From Sorex araneus (lineage: Eukaryota > Chordata > Mammalia > Eulipotyphla > Soricidae), in the NCBI RefSeq assembly GCF_027595985.1, contig NC_073305.1, positions 176,833,089 through 176,897,088 of the forward strand: a stretch of 64,000 nucleotides of DNA, written 5' to 3'. A program made the translations under genes and the position numbers. A model generated the notes under the pieces. The model searched no databases. It had not been told where the DNA came from and was given only the letters and a program-made list of their open reading frames with translations. This document shows positions 12,440 through 22,000 of this stretch, in pieces. Positions within the stretch are counted from its first letter, which is position 1. Each line of letters opens with the position of its first letter.

Positions 12440-12690
12440 CCCTTCTGAGAGCTTGCTTTTAAGTCTCTCTCTGGATGTTGGCCGTTGATGGGATTACACA
12501 CACCTGGGTTCCTCTGCTGGGACCTTCATGCATGAGGCCTGTCCGAACGTGTAGAGAGGAGCCTCCAGCATGGCTGTAGCTAGGTTCCAGTGGTCGTAGG
12601 CTGCCAGGAGCTCTGCCCGGGGTGGGGAGAGAAGCTGGAGCCCATCCCCTCCGAGGGGCCCCGGGGAAGACAGCCAGGTGTGCGGGCAAG
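12440..12690 (-). mobile_element. Fragment of composite-element unit in the RAET1/ULBP 3' UTR
   Basis: GGCCGTTGATGGGATTACA matches GGCCATTGATGAGATTACA at 5552. The rest is GC-rich. Confidence 0.4.
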
Positions 12691-12733
12691 AGACTCTCTG
12701 CCCGCATATTATTATACTTGGACAAAAATATAA

Positions 12734-13026
12734 TCATATTATATTTGGACATAAATTCCATAAAAGAGTGACATATTTCTTCCAATAACAGTAAAATAAA
12801 ATTAAAAAGATAAGTATGACAATGACAAGGACAATGATAAGGACAATGACAATGACAATGGCAATGATGGCTGAAGTAGGGATCCTGATTCTAAAAGAGT
12901 GCTGAGTGGGGACAGATGGACTTGAAGTTGTGGTTGGTGGTTCTGAAATGGAGACATCAGTGGAATTCCTTGCTAAGACTCCCGGTCCGGGCTCATGAGA
13001 TAGATTTGAGGATGGAGTTGATGGCC
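12734..13026 (-). CDS. RAET1/ULBP: Exon 4 of intact RAET1/ULBP gene (stalk, transmembrane, tail)
   Basis: The acceptor is CTCTCTTCATTTCAG. The first half encodes a Ser/Thr/Pro stalk with sequons NLS and NST. Next comes a hydrophobic run from about AIIAIVIVIV to LIFLILFYCYW, then KKYVTLLWNLCPNII and TGA at 12736-12734. The membrane helix is coded largely by ATTGTC-like hexamers. The assignment rests on continuous frame, splice phase and the homologous exon in the plus-strand copy. Confidence 0.82.
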
Positions 13027-16000
13027 CTGAAATGAAGAGAGCAGAGAAAGTCCTTGCTCATGCCAATTTATTCACATTTATTGCACCCAATAATTGGCTC
13101 TGCCACAATGAAGACATAGTCTAATCTGCTCTGTGCATCTCTTTGATATGCTAAGGGAGGAAGGGAAGATGGAATGTGTCCCAACTTCAAGGATCTATGT
13201 TCAGCTGTCACTCTTCAGTGGACAGAAGAGGAGATGACACATGAATATGAGTAAAGACATTCTCTCTGGAGTTGAGTGTTGAGGTGGAATGGAAAGATTC
13301 CCAGAAATAGACAAGGATAGACAAAAGTGTGAGTAAGAAGTAGGAACAGTAAGAAGAAATGTCAGGAAGCTTCAAGTTGTTTCAGTATAAACATCTATAT
13401 TGAGTGACAAAAATATGAGAGATAAGGAGAGATGTTAGAATTTGGGAAAGGAATGTGGTAGAGAACAACTGTGGCCATAATTTTCTAAAAAGAACACACA
13501 CACACACACACAAACACACCACACCCTGAGGGTGAAGGTCAATCTCATCTCAAGAGAACTACTGCTTCTTCCTTCTCCCATAGTTAACCGTTTCTGTCCA
13601 GGTGCTCCCTAAAATCCTCGAGCCACTTCTTACAGTCTCCCATGGACATCCTCTTTAAGAACGGGATCATCTCACGATCTTTCTCCCACTTCTCTTTAAG
13701 CGATTTGCCTCCAGGACGAACCACTTTCCATTTTTCATTTTCTGGGTGAAAGATGAGGGATTTCTGTCCATTAAAGCCAAACTCCCAGAATCCATTAGTG
13801 TCTCCACTGGAGTTTCTCTGACATGTCAACATTACCTGCAGGCAGACAGAGCCTGCCCCTGAGGAGAAGAAGACAGACACTGGTCATTACAAATGCTTTG
13901 CTTCAGTCATCTCCTTTGAGCTACCTTTTTTGAAATTTAGAAGTATCACAAATTCTCATTGTTTGTCAATATTATGGATTTCAGAGGTTTTATTTGTACC
14001 TCGATATGTATAATCTTTGTCATTCCCACCAACAATGATCCAATGTTATCCCACTGTCAAAGGGTGTTAATTCCTGACCCTTCCTCCTTTATGCCTTGGG
14101 TAAACAAAATGTTTTTCACTCTTTACAGTCTTGTCAAAAAAAATGCAGAAAAAGACTTCCTATATGAGGATATATATTATACATAGGTATTACATATATA
14201 TTACATATATTTATTTATTGGTTTGGGGCCATACCCAGTGGTGCTCAGGGATTATTCCTGGCTCCATGTTCAGGGATCAATCCTAACAGGCCCTGGGGAA
14301 AATATGGGTGTCACAGATAGGGTTTGGGTTGGTCACATGCAAGGCAAGTCTTATTGGCTGTTTTATCTCTCTGGCCTAACAGATACCATATTTTATTTAT
14401 TTATTTTTAAAAACTCTATTTATTTATTTTATAAAATTGTTCATTAAGCTTTGTTGCATTCAATATTCCACCATCAATTCCAACACCATTTCACCTTCCC
14501 ACCATCATTATTTCCAATTTTTTCAACTATTTCACCTTCCCACCATCATTATTTCCAATTTTTTCAACTATCCTTTAAGTCTCTCCTTACAGAAGGCCCT
14601 GAATAATTTATTTTATATTGCTTGTCATAAATAATTTGCTACAAGTGATCAAAAAATATTTCCTTAGAAATATGATACTCTAAACATGCATATATATGTA
14701 TATGTATATAACATTTATATAGTGTTTAACCTTAGAGTCTGCTTTCCTCTGGACTTGGACTTCTCCAACTTACCCCAGTCAATCAAATTTTCCTTTTTCA
14801 TGTCAAGAAGTTGTTGCTTGAGCGAGTGCCCTGCATCTCTCAACGTTGCAATCTGTTGTTTCCAGAGCTCTGTGTCAGACACCATCACAACCAGGACACT
14901 TATATACTTGACATTGTCATTTCCACAGTTGTAGGAAAGAAAAGTATCTGCATCCAGCTGACCTTGAACATCACACCACGGTTGCCCAAAGCTGGGCTCA
15001 AGTGGTATGGTGAAGGTATAGCGGAGAGAACAAATATCTGTAAAGAGAAAACTCAGATTAGCAAGGCAAGTGCTCTACTATTGAGACATATACCTGGTCC
15101 CCATACTATGTATTATTGTTTCTTTTTTTAGTTTTGGAGTCATACCCGATGATTCTCAGGAGCTAATCCTGCCTCTCTGTTCAAGGATCAGTCCCAGGGG
15201 TGCTCAGGGAACCAGAAGGTACTGGGGATTGAGAACCAGAAGGTACTGGGGACTGAGTGCGGGTTGGCTGTATACAAGGTAAGTAACTTAACCTCTCTCA
15301 TCTCTCAGCACCACCTCTCCCCAACACTTTTTTTTTCCTTTTTGGGTCACACCTGGCGATGCACAGGGGTGACTCCTGGATTTGCACTCAGGAACTACTC
15401 CTGGAAGTGCTCAGGGGACCATGTGGGATGCTGGGAATCGAACCTGGGTCGGCCGCGTGCAAGGCAAACGCCCTACCCGCTGTGCTATAGCTCCAGTCCC
15501 CCAACACTTTTTTAAAAAACTGTTGCTGCTTCCAAGTACAATTTTATTTCTTCTTGTAATGTTCCTACAGGGTTTCTTGAAAGACTGATTAAGTGATTAT
15601 GTATTCCTTTAACTCGTGTTAGTCTGGTAAGTTGTCACTCTTTCCAGTAAGCATGATGATCTCCTAGTTCAGTAGAGCTCTTGGTTTGAGGTCTTTTGCA
15701 TTCAGCTCTTCACTATATCATGATGGTCACTCTCTGACCTACAGATCTCCTCTTAGGAAAACTTGTTGTAGTCTTATCTCTATTACTTTCAATGGTGTAC
15801 ATTTTTTTTCTTTTTGGGTCACACCCGGCAATGCACAGGGGTCTATCCTGGCAGTGCTCAGGGACCATGTAGAATGCTGGGAATCGAACCATGGTCGGCC
15901 ACATGCAAAACAAATGCCCTACCAGCTGTGCTATCACTCCAGCTCCTCAATGATGTACATTTTACCATTGATTTTAGCACTGTCTCTTGTCTTTGATGTT

Positions 16001-19000
16001 ATCATTTTGATTATACTGTGTCTTGCTATGGTCATTTGGGATATGGGTCTTTGCCAAATGCCACTGATATTAACAGGTCCTGAGTTTTTGATGTTGTCTC
16101 TGCCCACGTCCACTGGATTGCACTGAGGAGATAATCAGGTCAGTGAGATCCTTTGGAACTCAGTGTGACCTTTCTCAAAACGATGAAAATAGATGTACCA
16201 TGTGATTCAGCAATTCTAGGCTTAAATATCTATGCAAAGAGTATGGAAACACTAATAGAAGGAACACATACATTCTTATATTCATATAGTAGCAATTACA
16301 AGGGCCAGGATATGGAAATAACCCAATGTTAATGAAAGATGTTTGGATAAACAAGATGTGGTGTGTATTGGAAGAAGGGCTAGAAGGGTAATGACTGGAC
16401 GAGAATTGATATAGGGACACGCAGGGAAGTTTTTGGGCACTTTTTGACTGGCCATAGTAATTTTGTAGTTCAATACCATATGTTTGGCACTAATGTAAAT
16501 GAACAATAATAAAATTTTTAAAACTGAAAAAGAAGATGTAGTATATATTTATATATGTATAATGAAATCCTATTAAGCTAATGAAAAATGAAATATTGCA
16601 TTTGCTACTACAAGATTAGACAAGAAATTTAGAATGAGAAAGGCAAGTTCTGGATGATGCAAGTCATATATGTGACTTAAAGAAACAAACAAGGAAATAG
16701 ACAAAACCAACCCGAGCCAATCTTCAGATTAAGACCATCGAATTTAGGTTGCCACTGTAACCCTGAGGTTAGGTCACATCAAAGGTGGCAGTAGCACGAA
16801 CAGGGAGGGTGCATTTCAGCACTTTTGTGGTGATTTGTTCTGTCAACTCACTCTGATGAAGTGTTTAAAAAAGCACAACCACTGGAACATATACAATGAT
16901 ATGTTGCAATAATAATCACTGTATCACTATTATCCTGTGGTTTATTGATTTATTAGATTTAGATTAATGAGCTCGGACGTTAGCTTGTTGTTGCCTGAGG
17001 CTCGCACCAAACCATGTTGACAAATGAGCTCAAGAGTTTCCAAAGACAGGCATCTGTTTGTGGCTTTCTCACTCTCGGCATTCTTCGTGCAGTCATGGAG
17101 GTGCTGAACCAGTCGATTGCCATCCTTAACAACATCCTTGTTGATGTTGTTAAGGAAGGCATCTTCCCATGTTGCCGCATTAGTGCCAAAGAGCTCCCAA
17201 TTGGTGGTCATTCTGGGAGTTCCTTTCTTAAACTTAAACTTTGCGGACCTTTCTCCCCACTCTGTGAAGTAAAATTTTGCACGAAGGAGATAGTGGTCTG
17301 ATCCTGTTTGGAATTTTGGGACAACATTCAGGCAAAACCTTCGGTTGAATATGATATGGTCAGTTTCATTGTGGAACTGTCCATCGGGAGACTCCCATAT
17401 CCAGCGTTTAGATTCGGCCTTCTGGAACTGTGAGTTACCATGGATAATCTTGGTCAACATGATGAACTCAGACAGTCTCTCGCCCTCATCCTTCCATTCT
17501 AGGCCATGGCTCCCAATGTGGAGTTCTTCGGACGACCTTCTTGGTCCTATCTTGGCATTAAAATCACCAATAGTGATCTTGTAGAAGATGTGGTCTTCTT
17601 TATAGAACCTCTCCAGTTCCATGTAGAACTTCTCAATTTCTTCTTCATTATAGTTGGATGTTGGTGCCTAGATGACGAAGATAGAAACTTCTGGCAGTGA
17701 TCCACATCTATTCAAATGTAATTGTCTGATTCGGGTTGTTAGGCATTCGAATGTATCAATGCTCATGGCCAAGTTCCTGTTGACAAGGACACCAACGCCA
17801 CAGGCACTTCTGTTGTCACATGTTCCGAGGAACAATTCTTCTCCAGTGTCGAAAATGGCGTGATGTGATTGATGTCTTCTCATTTCCATCAGACCAATGA
17901 TGTTGTACTTGATCTTCTGTGCTTCCACCATCAGGTCCTTGATGGATGCTTCAGATGCCAGCATACATGTGTACAGTGTATGTACAGACAGTCATTTTAG
18001 TCTTTCTTCATTTTGTCACTTTAGTTCTTCCCAGAGATTATTTTCAGCCTCTCCTTGCTCATCTTTCTTAATGCTGCCATATTGGGGGCTCTTTCAGTGT
18101 CCGGTGAATGAGGCTCATTGTTGTTACTGTTTTTGGCATATCGAATACATATCACAAATCTGTGCAGAGAAGTGATAAAAGAAGATCTCAAAGAGAGAAG
18201 AGCAGCAGTGTTGGCCGATGTGGCAGAAGCTGGGAAAAGTATTCACAACGCTCGCCTGTTCTTCGCCAACTACAAGACCAAGATGACTGCCCTCCAACGT
18301 CCCGATGGATCTATCACATCTTCCAGAAAGGCAATGGAGAGGATTATTCACAACCTCTACTTGGATCTCTTTGACAGCCATGTCCACCTGCCCACATACT
18401 AAATTCTGAAGGATGGATATGTCATTCCCAATGTCCTCGCTTCTGGAATCCGACACGGCATTTCGTCGGTAAAGACGCATACAACACACAGTCCAGACAA
18501 TGTCAGACCTGAACACCTGAAGAATCTGCTGCCAGTACTCATCAATACACTGGCTCGGCTCTTCACACGCTACCTGTCTGAATGCAAGGTTCCGTCTCAG
18601 TGGAAAACCAGCAGAACCGTGCTGTTGTACAAGAAGGGAGACATCCATGACATCAGCAACTATTGCCCAATCTGCCTGCTGTCTGTCATCTAAAGTTGTT
18701 CACTCGTGTCATCCTGAATAGAATAGGCAGAACACTAGATGAACGACAACCATGCGAGCAAGCCAGGTTCCGATAAGAATTCAGTACGATTGACCATATC
18801 CACACAGTGACCAAACTCTTTGAAGTTTCATGAGAGTTCAAGATGCTGCTCTGTCTAACATTCATCGATTTAAAGAAGGCCTTTGATTCTGTTGAGACTG
18901 AAGCGATCATCGAAGCCCTAGCCAAACAGAGCATTCAAACTCAATACATCAAGATCCTCCTCGAGCTGTATTACGGATTCACCACCAGGATCTCACCATT

Positions 19001-22000
19001 CTACAAGGAAGTGATCATTGATGTAAAGAGAGGGGTTCTGCAGGGTGATACCATTTCACTGAAATTCTTTAGTGCCACCCTTGAGAACGTCATGTGACGA
19101 CTGGAATGGGAAGGTATGGGAGTGAAGATAGATGGGCAGCAACTACACCACCTCCGCTTCACTGGTGACATCATTCTCATAACACCAAACATTAGCCAAG
19201 TGGCACAAATGCTGGCCAACTTTGACCTCAGTGTGGAAAGGTCGGACTGCAGCTGAATCTCAACAAGACAATGCTCATGAAAAACAAACTAGTTCCTGAA
19301 GCTCCATTTGCTCTCAATGGAATGAACATCTCCGAATGCAGCAGCTATGTGTTCCTCGGTCGAGAACACAACATGAGGTACGACTTGGCGCCAGAACTGC
19401 ACAGGAGGAAGAGAGCAGCGTGGAATGCCTTCAAGAGCGTTGAAGAAGTGGTTAAGAGGACAAAGGACCTCTGATTCCGGGCACATCTTTTTGATTGTAC
19501 TGTTCTTCCTGCACTAACGTACGCCTCAGAGACCTGGGCCCTACGCAAACAGAATGAGAACACTATTCAGGTATCCCAGAGAGGAATCAAAAGAGCTATG
19601 CTAGGAGCATCACATCTAATCAAGGAATCCGGAGTTCCGACCTCCATCAACGATCAAGAATCAGGGACGCTGTCTCGTTTGCCAAGACATCAAAAATCAG
19701 ATGGGTGGGACATGTAATGCGATTCAGAGACAACCACTGACTGGAGCTGTTACGGACTGGATTCCACAGGATGTCAAAAGACCGCGTGGCCGCCCACCAA
19801 TGAGATGGTCAGACTTCTTTGTTAAAACCCTGAATGAACGGTTTGAGGCTCTTTCTGTTCCTGTAGCGAGCAGATATCACTGGGCTACACTACCACACGA
19901 CAGGGACAGATGGAGACATTACTGGTGCCCACTCGAGCAAATCTAAGATCAACGGGAAGACAAGTGATACAAGATTATTGAGCGGACGCCAGTAACATCT
20001 CCATTCGTCCCAGCCCTGAGATTTTAGCAGCCTCTCCTTACTCGTCATTCCCAATGACTGGAGGCTCTTTCAGGGTCAGGGGAATGAGACCTGTTATTGT
20101 TACTGTTTTTGCCATATCGAATACGCCGCGGGGAGTTTGCCATGCTCTGATGTGTTGCCAAGTGCTAAGTAGAAACAGGGAGAAGCAAACCTGAAATTCT
20201 CATCTTGGGATACTGAGAAACCTATAGTGAGTGGATCAAAGTAGTAGCAGAAAAGTGTTTTTCCTCACCTGGCCTTGAGGTAAGGGGTTGAGAGAAAAGG
20301 TCCCATGTGCCCTTCGTCTCTGTGACAGGAAGTAAATCTCTGAAGGGCTGGGCTGGGAGAGCAAGGACCATCCCTGATGTTCTATTCCCCTTAGTAGCCA
20401 AAATCTACTGTCCCACCTTTGCCTGCTCTTGAGCAAGACCAGAAGCTCTCTGACGGCATGAGTCATCTACTCATGGATATGTCCCTAATGCCCACCTGGC
20501 CGGTTCCCAGCATCTGTCTTCCTGTAACCAAAGGCTATGCCAGGTGGCTATGGAGGAAAAGGTGGGGAGGAGAAAGATTGAAGGAGGGAGGGAGGGGGAG
20601 AGACAGAGAGAGAGAGTGAGTGAGTGAGAGAGAGAGAGAGACTGAGTGAGAGAGAGGGAAAATGCCAGCCATAGAGGCAGGCTAGGGTAGTGGTAGAGGT
20701 GGGAGTGGTGGGAGGGAAACTGGGGACATTGGTGGTGGGAAATGATTAAGGAATAGGTGTTGCAACATTGTATCACTGAATCCTGATCATGAACAAATTT
20801 ACAACTGTATCATTGATTTAATAATAATAATAATAATAACAACAACAATAATAATAAAGTAGGCTGCCTGATGTTTACCAGGCCCTGTTTCTAGTTTCCA
20901 GAACTGACCCACTTCTCCGCTCTGGAACTCTGCACTGCCAGGAGAGGCCAGGTTCAGATCAGGAGGGAACCTTTCCACTGAGAAGTTCAGTGATTCCTCG
21001 GCCTCCCCAGGAGTCAGGTGACCTTTCACTGGCTACAGTGGGCAGTAGAATGTGCCCAGATTTCCATGATCCAGAGACACACAAAAGAATCTCTGAACTG
21101 GGCAGCTTTCTGCAGAGATGCCTCCAGACTTTAAGCCAGGTCGACTTCACCAGGGTGCTTCAGATGGGGGCAGGCATTGTCCCTCCACCTGCCCCCTAAG
21201 AACCCCAGCGCCGCTAACCTCCAGAACCCAACGGAAAGTGCAAGTACTCGGATTCAGTGCCGGCAAACTCCAGGCCTCAAGGGATAGGGCATGGGCTGGT
21301 CCTGCACATCTCCCCGTCTCCATGGGACCCTGGAAGTCACCAGGATGCTACTTAAGCTCCTGAATGACTCTGATCCAGAGACACACAAAAGAATCTTCAA
21401 CCGAGCAGCTTGCTTTGTTCGCTGCAGAGATTTCTCCAGAGTCTAAAATTATCTAAAATTTTAGAGCTCCAGGAGAGCGAGGCTGCAACATCTTATGCTA
21501 TCCATAAAAGCGATACAAAGGAGAGTATGGGGGGAAACTGTCTGCCATAGAGGCTGGGGGAGGGGTGGGATGGGGGATACTGGGGACCTTGGTGGTAGGA
21601 GATGTGAGTTGGTGGAGGGTTGGGTGATCAATCATTGTATGACTGAAACTCAAACAGAAAAATTTTATAACTCACGGGGAAAAATAATAATAAACAAATA
21701 ATAAAATAAAATTAACAGTCTGAATTTTAAAAAAAAGTAATGTGGAGTTCATGCCCAATGCAATCAGCTTAATCAATGGCTGAATAAATAGCATACTCCT
21801 ACATTATAAAAAAAAAAAAGAAAACCAAAAATGAAAAACTTAGCCTGTTTTCTTTTTCAAAAAAAAAAAAGTGCCCAGATTTAAATATTGGATCCAGTGT
21901 GTGAGCTACATTTGCCCTAGGAACCGAGCATGATCAAAATCCCCTGCTGTAAAAGTGCTGCATGGGTAGGGGAGGAGGTGGCGGGGAAGGTGCAGAATTA

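Larger units (their letters stand above)
12700..16520 (-). repeat. Arm A of an inverted segmental duplication (intact RAET1/ULBP side)
   Basis: Exons 2-4, both introns between them and about 1.4 kb of intron 1 are matched in reverse orientation at 49.85-53.1 kb. Examples: the intron-2 stretch 13959-14130 against 51760-51950; the old SINE 15120-15300 against 50639-50810; and 16080-16430 against 49900-50185. Arm A has gained SINEs at 15327-15499 and 15808-15945 that arm B lacks, so they postdate the duplication. Confidence 0.85.
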
